A stretch of DNA of 64,000 nucleotides from Streptomyces sp. NBC_01381 (GTDB lineage Bacteria > Actinomycetota > Actinomycetes > Streptomycetales > Streptomycetaceae): contig NZ_JAPEPI010000003.1 in assembly GCF_026340305.1 (NCBI RefSeq), forward strand, positions 496,001-560,000. Reading direction: 5' to 3'. The notes beneath the pieces were generated by a model that saw nothing but the letters and a program-made list of their open reading frames with translations, had not been told where the DNA came from and did not search any database. Shown here piece by piece: positions 51,098 to 60,884 of the stretch. Position numbers and translations under genes: made by a program. Every line of letters starts with the position of its first letter. The stretch's first letter is position 1.

Positions 51098-51856
51098 ATG
51101 CCCTTGCCGAGCCTGCTCGCGGTCTTCGCCCACCCGGACGACGAGTCGCTGTCGGCGGGCGGCGTACTGGCCCGCCACGCGGCTGCCGGCGCGCGCACCG
51201 CGGTCGTCACAGCGACCTGGGCCGAGGGCACATCGCGCACCGCAGAGCTGGCCGAGGCGCTGACGATCCTCGGCGCCGGCCGACCGCGGATGCTCGGCTA
51301 CGCCGACGCGAAGGTGCCGCAGTCGGCCCCTGGCCGCCTGCGGCTGTGCGATGCGCCGCTGGACGAGGCAGTAGGGCGGCTCGTGGGGCATGTCCGGGAG
51401 GTCCGCCCGGACATCGTCATCACCCACGATGCCTACGGAGGATTGCCGGGCCACCCTGACCACGTGCACACCCATCGGGTGACCATGCTGGCTGTCCAGG
51501 CCGCGGGGCTCGGCAAGCTCTACCCACAGGCCGGGGACCCTTGGCAGCCGCGCACCCTGTACCTGGCCACTCACCCTCACTCGGCCGTGCCGGCGCTCAG
51601 GGATGTGATCGACGCGCGGAAGGCGGTCTACAGCGTTCCCGATGAACTCATCGCCGCGACCGTCGACATCCGCCCCTGGATGGAGCAGAAGATCGCCGCC
51701 GTACTGGCTCACCGATCCGAGGTGGAGCGGGGAGCCTTGCCAGGGGTGATCGCCGGCCTTTCGTCTGACGCCCGGGAGCGGCTGTTCGGCACCGAGTGGT
51801 ATATACGCCACTCGCTCTTCACTACTCCGGCGGCCGCCCAGGCGGAGCTGAGATGA
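51098..51856 (+). CDS. PIG-L family deacetylase
   Basis: The zinc-binding AHPDDESLSAGGVL (residues 11-24) and GHPDHVHTHRVT are diagnostic; the family includes MshB and Mca of mycothiol metabolism and N-acetylglucosaminyl deacetylases. The 252-residue length fits. GGAAGGTG precedes the ATG. It stands alone, so the exact substrate is unclear; a DinB gene follows closely, and DinB proteins can use mycothiol. Confidence 0.9.
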   Translation: MPLPSLLAVFAHPDDESLSAGGVLARHAAAGARTAVVTATWAEGTSRTAELAEALTILGAGRPRMLGYADAKVPQSAPGRLRLCDAPLDEAVGRLVGHVREVRPDIVITHDAYGGLPGHPDHVHTHRVTMLAVQAAGLGKLYPQAGDPWQPRTLYLATHPHSAVPALRDVIDARKAVYSVPDELIAATVDIRPWMEQKIAAVLAHRSEVERGALPGVIAGLSSDARERLFGTEWYIRHSLFTTPAAAQAELR

Positions 51857-51913
51857 TCGATTCCAAGGGACATCCATCGCCCGCCTTCAGTGCAGAGACG
51901 AGGAGCGCGAACC

Positions 51914-52423
51914 ATGCCCGGCGACAACCGCACAGACCCGCCAAGGCTCGGCACCGAGCGTGAGACGTTGCGGGGGTTTCTCGACCATCAGCGGGCGACC
52001 CTCGCCATGAAGTGCGAAGGGCTCGGCGACGAGGAGCTGCGGCAGCAGTCGATGCCGCCGTCGACGCTGTCGCTGCTCGGGCTCGTGCGGCACATGGCCG
52101 AGGTGGAACGCGCCTGGTTCCGGCGGCCGTTCGAGGACAATGACGCGCCCATGGTCTGGTCCGACAAGATCGACTTCCAGGCGGCGTACGACGCGAGTGC
52201 GTCGACCAGGGCCGAGGCGTTCGCCGCCTGGGAAGCGGAGGTGGAGAACTCGCGCCGCATCGAGCGGCAGGCCGACTCCCTGGAGCTGGCCGGGTATCAG
52301 CCGCGGTGGGGCGAAGAGGTGTCGCTGCGGATGGTGATGGTGCACGTGCTGGTGGAGTACGGCCGCCACAACGGGCACGCGGACTTTCTGCGCGAGGGCG
52401 TCGACGGGACCGTGGGCGCCTGA
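51914..52423 (+). CDS. DinB-family (DUF664) protein
   Basis: TLRGFLDHQRATLAMKCEGL, LGLVRHMAEVERAWFRRPF and VHVLVEYGRHNGHADFLRE carry the three conserved histidines of DinB/DUF664 proteins. ATG 51914 has GAGGAG upstream and follows the deacetylase by 57 bp. Possible thiol-dependent transferase or hydrolase; unproven. Confidence 0.9.
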   Translation: MPGDNRTDPPRLGTERETLRGFLDHQRATLAMKCEGLGDEELRQQSMPPSTLSLLGLVRHMAEVERAWFRRPFEDNDAPMVWSDKIDFQAAYDASASTRAEAFAAWEAEVENSRRIERQADSLELAGYQPRWGEEVSLRMVMVHVLVEYGRHNGHADFLREGVDGTVGA

Positions 52424-52429
52424 GTCCGC

Positions 52430-52828
52430 CTACGGTGTGAGGCGGTGCCCCGTCGTCGCGTCGACGTGGTCCGGGATGTCCTCGTGGCGGTCGCCGACCG
52501 TCGAGGTGCCGGTGGGTTCGAGGACGAGGATCGCGGCGCCGGACGGTGCGGACGGCTTGTGTTCGGTGCCGCGCGGGACGGTGAAGACCGAACCCTTGGG
52601 GAGGGTGACCGTGCGTTCCCCGGTCGGCTCGCGCAGGGAGATGCGCAGTTCGCCTTCGAGGACGAGGAAGAACTCGTCGGTGTCGTCGTGGACGTGCCAG
52701 AGGTGCTCGCCCTCGACCTTGGCCACGCGTACGTCGTAGTCATTGACCTGGGTGACGATGCGCGGGCTCCACAGGGCGTCGAAGGAGGCCAGGGCCTTGG
52801 TCAGGGCGATGGGTTCGTTGTTGCTCAT
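52430..52828 (-). CDS. cupin-domain protein
   Basis: The cupin motifs are HLWHVHDDTDEFFLVLEGEL (two His, one Glu ligand) and VFTVPRGTEHKPSAP. It is a small single-cupin protein of 132 residues starting at ATG 52828. Function unknown. It is divergent from the GlxA-type regulator. Confidence 0.87.
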   Translation of the reverse strand: MSNNEPIALTKALASFDALWSPRIVTQVNDYDVRVAKVEGEHLWHVHDDTDEFFLVLEGELRISLREPTGERTVTLPKGSVFTVPRGTEHKPSAPSGAAILVLEPTGTSTVGDRHEDIPDHVDATTGHRLTP

Positions 52829-52880
52829 GGCTCCACCTTCCGCCGTCCGGCAGCGATCACGCGAGTGGTAGAAATAGCTC

Positions 52881-53900
52881 ATGGCGCAAGGATCCTCTCA
52901 GGGTGACGGTGATGGTGATGACGGTGGTCGTCGCGGGCCGCTGCATCGTGTTGTCGTGATCGTCGATGCCAACTCCAATCCCTTCGAACTCGGCTGTGCC
53001 ACTGAGGTGTTCGGGCTGCGCAGGCCCGAACTCGGGCGTGACTTGTACGAGTTCTCGCTCTGCTCGCCCGAGCCCCGCACCCTGATGCGGGACGGGTTCT
53101 TCACGCTCACCGGTGTCGCGGGCCTTGAGGCGGCCGAGTCGGCGGACACCCTGATCGTGCCCAACCGGCCCGACGTCGAGGTGCCACGGCGCCCGGCCGT
53201 CCTCGACGCCGTCCGCCGGGCGCACGCCCGTGGGGCCCGGCTCGTCGGGTTCTGCAGCGGCGCCTTCACCCTGGCCGAGGCCGGGGTGCTCGAAGGGCGC
53301 CGGGCCACCGCGCACTGGCAGTGGGCCGACTCCTTCCGGGCCCGCTTCCCCGGCGTACGGCTCGAACCGGATGTGCTCTTCGTCGACGACGGCGACATCC
53401 TCACCGCCGCGGGCAGCGCCGCCGCCCTCGACCTCGGGCTGCACGTGGTCCGCCGGGACCACGGCGCCGAGGTCGCCAACGCGGTCAGCCGGCGCCTGGT
53501 GTTCGCCGCCCACCGGGACGGCGGACAACGGCAGTTCGTGGAGCGGCCCGTACCGGACGTGCGGGACGAGTCCCTCGCCCCGGTGCTCGCCTGGGCGCAG
53601 GAGCGGCTTGACTCACCGCTCTCCGTGCCCGATCTCGCGGCGCGCGCCGCACTGAGCCCGGCGACGCTGCACCGCCGCTTCCAGGCTCAGCTCGGCACCA
53701 CACCCCTCGCGTGGCTCACCGGCGAACGCCTCACGCTGGCCTGCCGGTTGATCGAGCGAGGGGTGACCGGATTCGACGTGGTCGCCCGCCGCAGCGGCCT
53801 CGGGAGCACCGCCAATCTGCGCGCCTTGATGCGCCGCGAGACGGGCCTCACGCCCTCCGCGTACCGCCGCCGGTTCGGGCCGGCGACGCAACAGCACTGA
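52881..53900 (+). CDS. GlxA-family (DJ-1/AraC) transcriptional regulator
   Basis: An N-terminal DJ-1/PfpI domain (residues 20-190; RLVGFCSGAFTLAEAGVL holds the nucleophile-elbow cysteine) is joined to an AraC helix-turn-helix pair at the C-terminus (VPDLAARAALSPATLHRRFQ and LGSTANLRALMRRETG). It probably controls the divergent cupin gene or others. Length 339 residues. Confidence 0.92.
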   Translation: MAQGSSQGDGDGDDGGRRGPLHRVVVIVDANSNPFELGCATEVFGLRRPELGRDLYEFSLCSPEPRTLMRDGFFTLTGVAGLEAAESADTLIVPNRPDVEVPRRPAVLDAVRRAHARGARLVGFCSGAFTLAEAGVLEGRRATAHWQWADSFRARFPGVRLEPDVLFVDDGDILTAAGSAAALDLGLHVVRRDHGAEVANAVSRRLVFAAHRDGGQRQFVERPVPDVRDESLAPVLAWAQERLDSPLSVPDLAARAALSPATLHRRFQAQLGTTPLAWLTGERLTLACRLIERGVTGFDVVARRSGLGSTANLRALMRRETGLTPSAYRRRFGPATQQH

Positions 53901-54024
53901 GCCGGGCTCGGCTGACACCCCCTTCAATCCCCCCTCACAAAGGCCGACTTGCGGCCTATTGGCCCCCCACCCCCCTCTCATAGGGTCACGGCTTGATATG
54001 GCCATGACGAAGGAGAGGGAGTCC

Positions 54025-56244
54025 ATGCGTCGCAGACGCCTGCTTCACCTGGTCCTCGCCCCGCTCGCGGGCGTGCTCGTGTTCACCGCTCCGGCCGCCG
54101 CGGGCCCCACGCCACCGGGGGACGTCTACCGCCCGGTACGCGGTCCTGCCGCGCCCGCCGAGTACCGCTACCTGCAGAAGACCGTCCCCGGAGAGTCGAT
54201 TCCGCGCCACGCGCACGAGGACGCCGCCGCGCAGGCGCGTCAACTGCCCACCACCGGCGGCCGGTGGAAGTCCGTCGGGCCGACGAACATCGGCGGGCGC
54301 ATCGTCTCGCTCGCCCTCGACCCGAAGCGTGCGGACACGCTGTACGCCGCCGCGGCCAGCGGTGGCGTCTGGCGCAGCACGGACGCCGGGCAGACCTTCA
54401 AGTCCGCCTGGCCCGACGACTGGACGCAGTCGATGGGCGCGATCGCCACCGCACCCGACGGCACCCTGTACGCCGGTACCGGCGAGCCCAACCCCGGTGG
54501 CGGCAGCATCACGTACGAAGGAACAGGCCTCTACCGCAGCACCGACGGCGGCAAGCACTGGACGCCGTCCGGGCTGCGCGACTCCGGCGCGATCAGCGCG
54601 ATCACCGTGGACCCGGACAACCCGCGCCGCATCTACGTGGCGGCGGCCGGCTCCCTCTACAACGGCGGCGGCGACCGCGGCGTCTACCGCTCGGAGAACG
54701 GCGGCAGGACCTGGCAGCGGATCCTGTCCGGCGCCAACGAGTTCACCGGCGCCACCGAGATCATCGTGCGGGGCGGAAAGCTGTACGCCGTCCTGTGGGA
54801 CCACCGCCGCACGCCCGAACGCCGCACCTACGGCGGCGAGGGCTCGGGCGTCTTCCGGTCGGGCGACGACGGCAGGACCTGGCAGCGGCTCGGCGGCGGC
54901 CTTCCCGCGCAGGGCTCGGGCGTCGGCCGGATCGGTCTCGCCGTCGCGGGCGATCGGGCGTACGCCATCGTCAACAAGACGGAAGGAACCTTCGAGGGCT
55001 TCTACGCCTCGACGGACGCGGGCGACACCTGGCAGCGGACGCCCACGGACAAGAAACTCACCGATTCACAGTCCACGTTCGGCTGGTGGTTCGGGAAGAT
55101 CTGGACCGATCCGCGCGACGCCGGGCATGTACAGGTCGCCGGAGTACCGCTGATGACGTCGAAGGACGGCGCCGCCACCTGGACGGCCGACGACACCAGC
55201 ATCCACGTCGACCAGCACGCGATGGTCTGGGACCCGCGCCACCCCGGCCGCGTCTACCTGGGCAACGACGGCGGCGTCTACCGCTCCGACGCGAACGGCG
55301 ACGGCGGCTGGGTCAAGGCCCGCCACGAGCCATACACCCAGCTCTACAGCGCGGCCATATCGCCGCAGGACACCTCGCGGATCTCCGGAGGCGCACAGGA
55401 CAACGGCTCGATACGTTCCTGGGGCGGCGACGGCTTCAACGAGTACCTCGGCGGGGACGGCGAGGAGAACCTGATCAACCCGACCGACGTGAACAACGTC
55501 TACGCCTGCTACCAGTACGGGAATTGCTTCAGCTCGGCGGACGGCGGCGACACGCTGACCTACTTCGCCGACAAGACGACATTCAAGCGCCGCAACTGGT
55601 TCACGCCGGTCGTCTTCGACCCCCGTGACCCCAAGGTCCTCTACTACGGCGCCGAGGTGCTCAACCGCTCCACGGACGGCGGCGCCACCTGGCAGGCCAT
55701 CAGCCCCGATCTGTCCGGCGGTCCGGGACCCGACCCGATCTACACCAACTACGGCACGATCACCTCGATCGCCCCGGCCGCGGACGGCCGCACCGTCTAC
55801 GTCGGCACGGACGACGGCCGCGTCTGGGTCACCAAGGACGCCGGCGCGCACTGGACGAAACTCGCCCAGGGCCGCCCCTGGGTGACCCGGGTCGTCGTCG
55901 ACCCGCACGACCCCGACCGCGTCTACACCACCCACTCCGCCTATCGCGCGGGCTCGGCCACGCCCCACGTATACGGCAGCGCGGACGGCGGCAAGCACTG
56001 GAAGGACCTGTCGGGCAATCTGCCGGACGCCCCGGTCAACGACCTCGTCATCGCCCGGGGTGGCAAGCTCCACATCGGCACCGACCAGGGCGTCTTCACC
56101 TCCGGCGGCAAGGGTGGCCACTGGTCGCGCCTTGGCCGTGGCATGCCCGCGGTGCCGGTGGACGACATCGAGTACGACGCCGGGAACCACCGCCTGGTGG
56201 CGGCCACGTTCGGCAGGGGCTTCTACGAACTGACCACTCCCTGA
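54025..56244 (+). CDS. large secreted Asp-box beta-propeller protein
   Basis: A signal peptide ends near AAAG (residue 30). The mature part contains many Asp-boxes (STDAGQTF, STDGGKHW, SENGGRTW, SGDDGRTW, STDAGDTW, STDGGATW, TKDAGAHW, SADGGKHW), as in sialidase-like and VPS10-type double propellers, often annotated as glycosyl hydrolase. Carbohydrate cleavage is not proven because the catalytic residues cannot be assigned. ATG 54025 is chosen since AGGAGAGGGAG lies just before it; a longer frame upstream lacks a ribosome site. Confidence 0.88.
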   Translation: MRRRRLLHLVLAPLAGVLVFTAPAAAGPTPPGDVYRPVRGPAAPAEYRYLQKTVPGESIPRHAHEDAAAQARQLPTTGGRWKSVGPTNIGGRIVSLALDPKRADTLYAAAASGGVWRSTDAGQTFKSAWPDDWTQSMGAIATAPDGTLYAGTGEPNPGGGSITYEGTGLYRSTDGGKHWTPSGLRDSGAISAITVDPDNPRRIYVAAAGSLYNGGGDRGVYRSENGGRTWQRILSGANEFTGATEIIVRGGKLYAVLWDHRRTPERRTYGGEGSGVFRSGDDGRTWQRLGGGLPAQGSGVGRIGLAVAGDRAYAIVNKTEGTFEGFYASTDAGDTWQRTPTDKKLTDSQSTFGWWFGKIWTDPRDAGHVQVAGVPLMTSKDGAATWTADDTSIHVDQHAMVWDPRHPGRVYLGNDGGVYRSDANGDGGWVKARHEPYTQLYSAAISPQDTSRISGGAQDNGSIRSWGGDGFNEYLGGDGEENLINPTDVNNVYACYQYGNCFSSADGGDTLTYFADKTTFKRRNWFTPVVFDPRDPKVLYYGAEVLNRSTDGGATWQAISPDLSGGPGPDPIYTNYGTITSIAPAADGRTVYVGTDDGRVWVTKDAGAHWTKLAQGRPWVTRVVVDPHDPDRVYTTHSAYRAGSATPHVYGSADGGKHWKDLSGNLPDAPVNDLVIARGGKLHIGTDQGVFTSGGKGGHWSRLGRGMPAVPVDDIEYDAGNHRLVAATFGRGFYELTTP

Positions 56245-56369
56245 CCGTCAGTCCGGATCCGGCTGAGAACGTGTCCTGCACCGTGGAGAAGTCACTGGTC
56301 CTGGTGGTGGTCATGACCGGGTGCTCCTTCGCTGAGCGGATCGGTGAAGTGGATCGATGAGTGGGGCGA

Positions 56370-57818
56370 TCAGTGGGTCGCCGAAAGGTCCGCGCGCTCC
56401 TCGGCGGGTGTGCTGGCCGCGGTCACCCTGCCCGCCCGTGAGCGGAGTCCGAAGGCGGCGATCAGCGCGGCCGGCAGGACCGCGGCGAGCGGGACCCACA
56501 GGGCGGCGCGGTAGCCGTCGAGGAGGTCCGCCGGTGCGGACGAGGCGGTGGCGGCGACGTTGACGGCGGTGACCGCGGAGAGGCCGAGCGCCGCGCCGAA
56601 CTGGAAGGAGGTGTAGAGGAGTCCGCCCGCCAGGCCCTGCTCCTCCTCCTTGACGCCCTCGGTGGCGACGATGGTGAGCGGGCCGTAGGCCAGGGCGAAG
56701 CCGAGACTGAGAATGATCAGGCTCGGGAACATCGCCAGGTACGTCCAGTCCGCGCCGACCGGCAGGAACAGGGCGTACGCGAGCGCCGCGAGGAGCAGAC
56801 CGCCGAAGATCACCCGGGCGTTGCCGAAGCGCTCGACGAGCTTGGGCGTGAGGGTGGGCGAGAGCGCCGCGTCGACGCCGATGACGATCATCGCGAAGCT
56901 GGTCTCGAGAATGGACCAGCCGCGCAGCTCCTGGAGGTAGAGGACGACCAGGAACTGGAATCCGAAGAAGCCCCCGGCGAAGAGCAGCCCGGCGAGGTTG
57001 GCGCGGACGAGCGCACCGCTGCGGAAGATGCCGAGGCGGACCAGCGGCGATGCGGAACGGCGCTCGACGGCGACGAAGGCTCCGAGGAGCGCGAGACCTG
57101 CGGCGAGCGTGGTGAGGGTGGCGGCGAGGCTCGTGTGGGATGCGCGCTCCACGCCGAGGACGAGCAGCACGATGGCGGCCGTGACGGTGACGCCGCCCGC
57201 CAGGTCGATGCCCTGCCCGGTGCGGTCGGGGCGCGGCGACTTGGGCACGAAGGCGAGCGCGGCCAGCAGGATCACCGCGGAGAGCACGACGGGGGCGAAG
57301 AAGACCCAGCGCCAGCCGACCGAGGCCAGCAGTCCGCCGATGACCAGGCCGATCGAGAAGCCGCCCGCTGCGGTGCCGGAGTAGAAGAGCAGGGCCTTGT
57401 TGCGCCGCGGTCCCTCCTCGAAGCCGGTGGTGATGATGGAGAGGCCCGCGGGGGTCATGAAGGCGGCAGCGACCCCGGTGACGAAGCGGGCGACGATCAG
57501 CATCCAGCCCTCGGTGGCGAACCCGCCAAGGCCCGAGAAGAGCAGGAAGACGGTGAGCCACAGGACGAACATCTGGCGGCGCCCGAAGAGGTCCGCCGCC
57601 CGGCCGCCGAGCAGCATGAAGCCGCCGTAGCCGAGGACGTAGGCGCTCATGACCCACTGCAGGTCTCCGGTGGACAGGCCCAGGTCGGCGCGGATGGACG
57701 GCAGGGCCACATTGAGCATGGCCACATCGATGCCCTCCAGGAAGATCGCGCCGCACAGGACGAGCAGGACGCCCCACTCCTGGGGCTTCAGGGCGGCTGA
57801 CTCTCTCTGCTTGCTCAT
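56370..57818 (-). CDS. MFS drug-efflux-type transporter (DHA2)
   Basis: Fourteen hydrophobic segments in 482 residues. LEGIDVAMLNVALPSIRADL and GGRAADLFGRRQMF are family motifs D1 and A, and TPAGLSIITTGF lies in motif C. ATG 57818 (MSKQRESAALK) has AGAGGAC upstream. It is divergent from a LysR regulator likely to control it. The substrate is unknown. Confidence 0.93.
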   Translation of the reverse strand: MSKQRESAALKPQEWGVLLVLCGAIFLEGIDVAMLNVALPSIRADLGLSTGDLQWVMSAYVLGYGGFMLLGGRAADLFGRRQMFVLWLTVFLLFSGLGGFATEGWMLIVARFVTGVAAAFMTPAGLSIITTGFEEGPRRNKALLFYSGTAAGGFSIGLVIGGLLASVGWRWVFFAPVVLSAVILLAALAFVPKSPRPDRTGQGIDLAGGVTVTAAIVLLVLGVERASHTSLAATLTTLAAGLALLGAFVAVERRSASPLVRLGIFRSGALVRANLAGLLFAGGFFGFQFLVVLYLQELRGWSILETSFAMIVIGVDAALSPTLTPKLVERFGNARVIFGGLLLAALAYALFLPVGADWTYLAMFPSLIILSLGFALAYGPLTIVATEGVKEEEQGLAGGLLYTSFQFGAALGLSAVTAVNVAATASSAPADLLDGYRAALWVPLAAVLPAALIAAFGLRSRAGRVTAASTPAEERADLSATH

Positions 57819-57978
57819 GACGATGTCCTCTGTTCCTCTGCCCATTGCGTGTTGCGCGACGGTGATGGGTTGTTGTCGGCTCACTCACCCTCGATCAGCG
57901 CGCGGGGCGGAACAACGGCGAAGATCGCAACGTTCGTTCAACCAGGCTTACCGATCCGATCCACCTGGGGGAACGCCG

Positions 57979-58908
57979 ATGGAACGCGATGAACTGGAGT
58001 GCTTTCTGCTGCTCGCCGACGAGTTGCACTTCGGCCGCACGGCCGACCGCATGCGGCTCTCGCGCGCGCGGGTCAGCCAGTTGATCCAGCGCCTCGAACG
58101 CCGCGTCGGCGCCCCGCTGTTCATCCGTACCAGCCGCCGCGTCGCCCTCACCTCGCTCGGCCGGCAGCTGCGCGCCGACCTCGAACCGCACCACCGGGCC
58201 ATCGCGGCCGCCCTGGAACGGGCCGCCGCCACCGCGCGCGGCATCGAGAGCGTGCTGCACGTGGGCTTCTCCAACCCGCTGACCGGCGAGATCGTGATGA
58301 AGGCGACGGAGGCGCTGCGCGCGAGCCACCCCGGTCTCGCCGTGGAGATCTGCGAGGTGCCGCTCTCCGATCCCTACGGGCAGCTGCGCAACGGCGAATT
58401 CGACGTCCAGCTCACGGAGTTCCCGGTCGAGGAGGCGGACCTGGGCGCCGGTCCCGCGCTGCTCGCGGAGGAGCGGGTCCTCGCGATCGCCGCGGGCCAT
58501 CCGCTGGCCGGGCGGGACGCGGTGTCGCCCGAGGATCTGGCGGACGTGACGCTGCTGACGATCGCGGGCGATGTGCCCGAATACTGGCTGGAACACCATG
58601 TCCCGTCCCACACGCCGCTCGGCCGCCCGATCGCCCGCGGCCCCGGCGTGACCAACATGCAGGAGGCGCTGATGCTGGCCGCGGCCGGCAAGGGCGCGCT
58701 GCTCGCCCCCGCGCACACCGGTACGTACTACGCGCGACCTGGTGTCGCGTACGTTCCCTTCACCGACGCGGAGCCGGTCGGCTACGGCATGGTGTGGCGC
58801 GCGGGCGACGACACGGGTGCGATCGAGGCGTTCACCAGGACGGCCCGGGAGGTCGCGCGCGACGTGGCGCAGGGGGATCCGCGTAGTGCGGTGCCGGTGG
58901 GCGTGTGA
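57979..58908 (+). CDS. LysR-family regulator beside the MFS gene
   Basis: The DNA-binding domain (residues 1-60) reads CFLLLADELHFGRTADRMRL and SRARVSQLIQRLERRVGAPLF. The effector domain begins LHVGFSNPLTGEI. ATG 57979 has GGGGGAA upstream. It probably activates the divergent transporter gene. No clear T-N11-A site was picked out by eye. Confidence 0.92.
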   Translation: MERDELECFLLLADELHFGRTADRMRLSRARVSQLIQRLERRVGAPLFIRTSRRVALTSLGRQLRADLEPHHRAIAAALERAAATARGIESVLHVGFSNPLTGEIVMKATEALRASHPGLAVEICEVPLSDPYGQLRNGEFDVQLTEFPVEEADLGAGPALLAEERVLAIAAGHPLAGRDAVSPEDLADVTLLTIAGDVPEYWLEHHVPSHTPLGRPIARGPGVTNMQEALMLAAAGKGALLAPAHTGTYYARPGVAYVPFTDAEPVGYGMVWRAGDDTGAIEAFTRTAREVARDVAQGDPRSAVPVGV

Positions 58909-59286
58909 TCAGGAGTCGCCGCACGGACCGTCGCCCGGTCGGCGGCCGCCGGCTTCGAGCAGTCGGCGAAGGCGGCGGACCTCGGCGACGAGGCGGGGGA
59001 CGTCTTCGCGGGCGCGTGCGATGAACCGGGCGTTCTCGTCCCAGCGTCCGTCCGCCGCATCGACGTAGCGCGGCCGCTGAACGAGGGTGGCGGCCACGAT
59101 CTCACCGTGGTCGAAATCGGGCCATCGCTCGGCGTGTCCGGTGTCGGGGACGGTGCTGACGGCGACGAGGCTCATGGCGTGGTCGTCGTCGAGCTGACGC
59201 ACATGCCAGGGCCCGGGGGTCGCGGTCGCGGCGATCTCCTCGATCCCGTCGAGGTCGTCGTCCGTCAGCGGGGCGGGGGCGTCCAT
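58909..59286 (-). CDS. hypothetical protein (125 aa)
   Basis: I do not recognise the family. LTDDDLDGIEEIAATATPGPW, HAMSLVAVSTVPDTGHAERW, then WDENARFIARAREDVPRLVAEVRRLRRLLE: a small beta-rich part followed by a long charged helix. Similar short proteins are frequent in Streptomyces near prophage or redox genes. ATG 59286 is used. A decayed piece of the same gene lies upstream. Confidence 0.7.
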   Translation of the reverse strand: MDAPAPLTDDDLDGIEEIAATATPGPWHVRQLDDDHAMSLVAVSTVPDTGHAERWPDFDHGEIVAATLVQRPRYVDAADGRWDENARFIARAREDVPRLVAEVRRLRRLLEAGGRRPGDGPCGDS

Positions 59287-59317
59287 CGAGCTGCTTCCTC
59301 TCGCGGGTCGGCGCCGG

Positions 59318-59440
59318 TCAGCCCTGGTCAGTGCGGGGGCCGCGGCCGCCTTTGTCGGGACGGTGCTGACGGCGACGAGACACATGGCGTGGTCGTCGTC
59401 GAGGTCGTCGTCGAAAGTCGCCGTCCGTCAACGCGGCGGA
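59318..59440 (-). pseudogene. remnant duplicate of the 58909-59286 gene
   Basis: Within this stretch GACGGTGCTGACGGCGACGA recurs exactly as in the intact gene (copies near 59151 and 59359), and the coded DDDHAMCLVAVSTVP copies DDDHAMSLVAVSTVP. The middle of the gene (roughly GIEEIAATATPGPWHVRQ) is missing. So an upstream tandem copy has lost its core and frame. Confidence 0.6.
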
Positions 59441-59469
59441 GGTGTCCTCGGGTTGGTTCCGCGCCCCGG

Positions 59470-59931
59470 TCACGACCGGGCCGCCTCCGCAGCCGCCTTG
59501 ACGTGGCCGTTGCGGGTCCGGATCAGATGCGGCATATAGCGGTTGAGCACGGCCCACTCGGCCAGGGCGCCCAGCGGGCCGAGCGGTGCGGCGAAGTCGA
59601 TCACGTCGCGCATCACGGTGCCGCCCTGCCCGTCCGGCTCGAAGTGGTGGGCGTGGTGCCACCGTTTGAAAGGCCCTGACACCTGCTCGTCGACGAAGTG
59701 TCCCGGCCGGTCGAAGGCGGTGATCCGGGACGTCATCCGCCACCGCACGCCGAAGTGCCTTGCCTCCCAGGTCACGGACTCCCCCAGCAGCATGCCGCCG
59801 GCCGCGACGCCGCCGATGACCTGCTCCCCGGACGCGGCCATCGACGCGGTGTGCACATCGACGTCCAGCGAGATGTCGAAGACGAGCTCTGGCGGCGCGG
59901 CGACACGGGTGACTACCTCGAAGCGGGTCAT
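59470..59931 (-). CDS. SRPBCC-family (START-like) protein
   Basis: RFEVVTRVAAPPELVFDISLDVDVH, then HFEPDGQGGTVMRDVIDFAAPLGPLG and a helical end LIRTRNGHVKAAAEAA make the helix-grip fold of polyketide cyclase/dehydrase-like SRPBCC proteins. Binding of a hydrophobic ligand is likely. It lies 9 bp after the NADPH oxidoreductase gene, so they form an operon. Confidence 0.86.
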   Translation of the reverse strand: MTRFEVVTRVAAPPELVFDISLDVDVHTASMAASGEQVIGGVAAGGMLLGESVTWEARHFGVRWRMTSRITAFDRPGHFVDEQVSGPFKRWHHAHHFEPDGQGGTVMRDVIDFAAPLGPLGALAEWAVLNRYMPHLIRTRNGHVKAAAEAARS

Positions 59932-59940
59932 GCACCGACC

Positions 59941-60804
59941 CTACGACGCCCTCCACGCCCGCCCGTTGCCAGGGGTCGCGGGCCTCAGGTGCCTCCCGAA
60001 TACGGGCGCCGGATCGGCCGATATGGCCTGTTCGGCCCGCCCCGAACGGTGCGCCGCGACGCCGGTCAGCTCCGGGGCCACCTCCGGGCGCAGGACGAGA
60101 TCGTCGTCGTAGTCGCCGCCGTGCTCGTGCCGGTACGGCAGCGGGGCGGTGACGGGCAGCTCGCGGAGCCGGTCGCGCAGTTCGGCAGTGCGGGCGCGGT
60201 ACCCGGCGGCGTCGAGACGGTCGGCGCCGTAGACGACGTACGGCGGGAGCGCGGCCATCCCCGTGTACCAGAAGACGCCGTGCAGCAACGGGAAGAGGAC
60301 CTCGTCCACCTGCCCATGGACGCCGCGCGGCCCGAACCCGGACTCCCGCGCACCGACCGAGGTGACGACCAGGGCACGCTTCCCGGCGAGCCCGCCGTCC
60401 CCGTACCGCAGGGTCCGCCCCGCATCGTCCTGGAGCCCGAAGGCGAAGCCCTGCACGAGCACCCGGTCGAACCACCCCTTGAGGATGGCGGGCGGCCCGA
60501 ACCACCACATCGGAAACTGGAACACCAGCGCGTCGGCCCAGGCGATCTTCTCCTGCTCGCCCGCGATGTCCTCGCTCAACTTCCTTGCCGCATGGGCATG
60601 TTCCTGCTCTGCGCCGACCAGCAGCCGGTCCATCGACTCCCGATGAAAGTCGTCGGCGTCCACCACGGGCTTCCACCGCATGGCGTACAGATCGGACTCG
60701 CGGACCTCGTGCCCGAGCTCACGCAACGTCTGTACGCCGTCGTCACGCAACGCCCCGTTGAGGGACCGGCCTTCGGGATGGGCGAACACCCAGAGAATCT
60801 TCAT
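59941..60804 (-). CDS. NAD(P)H-dependent flavin oxidoreductase (NQO1/MdaB-like)
   Basis: A flavodoxin-like fold: MKILWVFAHPEGRSLNGALRD, then FQFPMWWFGPPAILKGWFDRV and RALVVTSVGARESGFGPRG. This is the quinone reductase/azoreductase family. It is 287 residues, with a C-terminal extension past the usual 200-240. A headless TetR gene beyond its promoter probably was its repressor. Confidence 0.9.
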   Translation of the reverse strand: MKILWVFAHPEGRSLNGALRDDGVQTLRELGHEVRESDLYAMRWKPVVDADDFHRESMDRLLVGAEQEHAHAARKLSEDIAGEQEKIAWADALVFQFPMWWFGPPAILKGWFDRVLVQGFAFGLQDDAGRTLRYGDGGLAGKRALVVTSVGARESGFGPRGVHGQVDEVLFPLLHGVFWYTGMAALPPYVVYGADRLDAAGYRARTAELRDRLRELPVTAPLPYRHEHGGDYDDDLVLRPEVAPELTGVAAHRSGRAEQAISADPAPVFGRHLRPATPGNGRAWRAS

Positions 60805-60884
60805 GCCATCGATCCTCCGCCGCGCCCCGGACCAACATCAGTGGCCAGACGGCCATGCACCGCAAGGATCTGGCCAGCGGCCGC

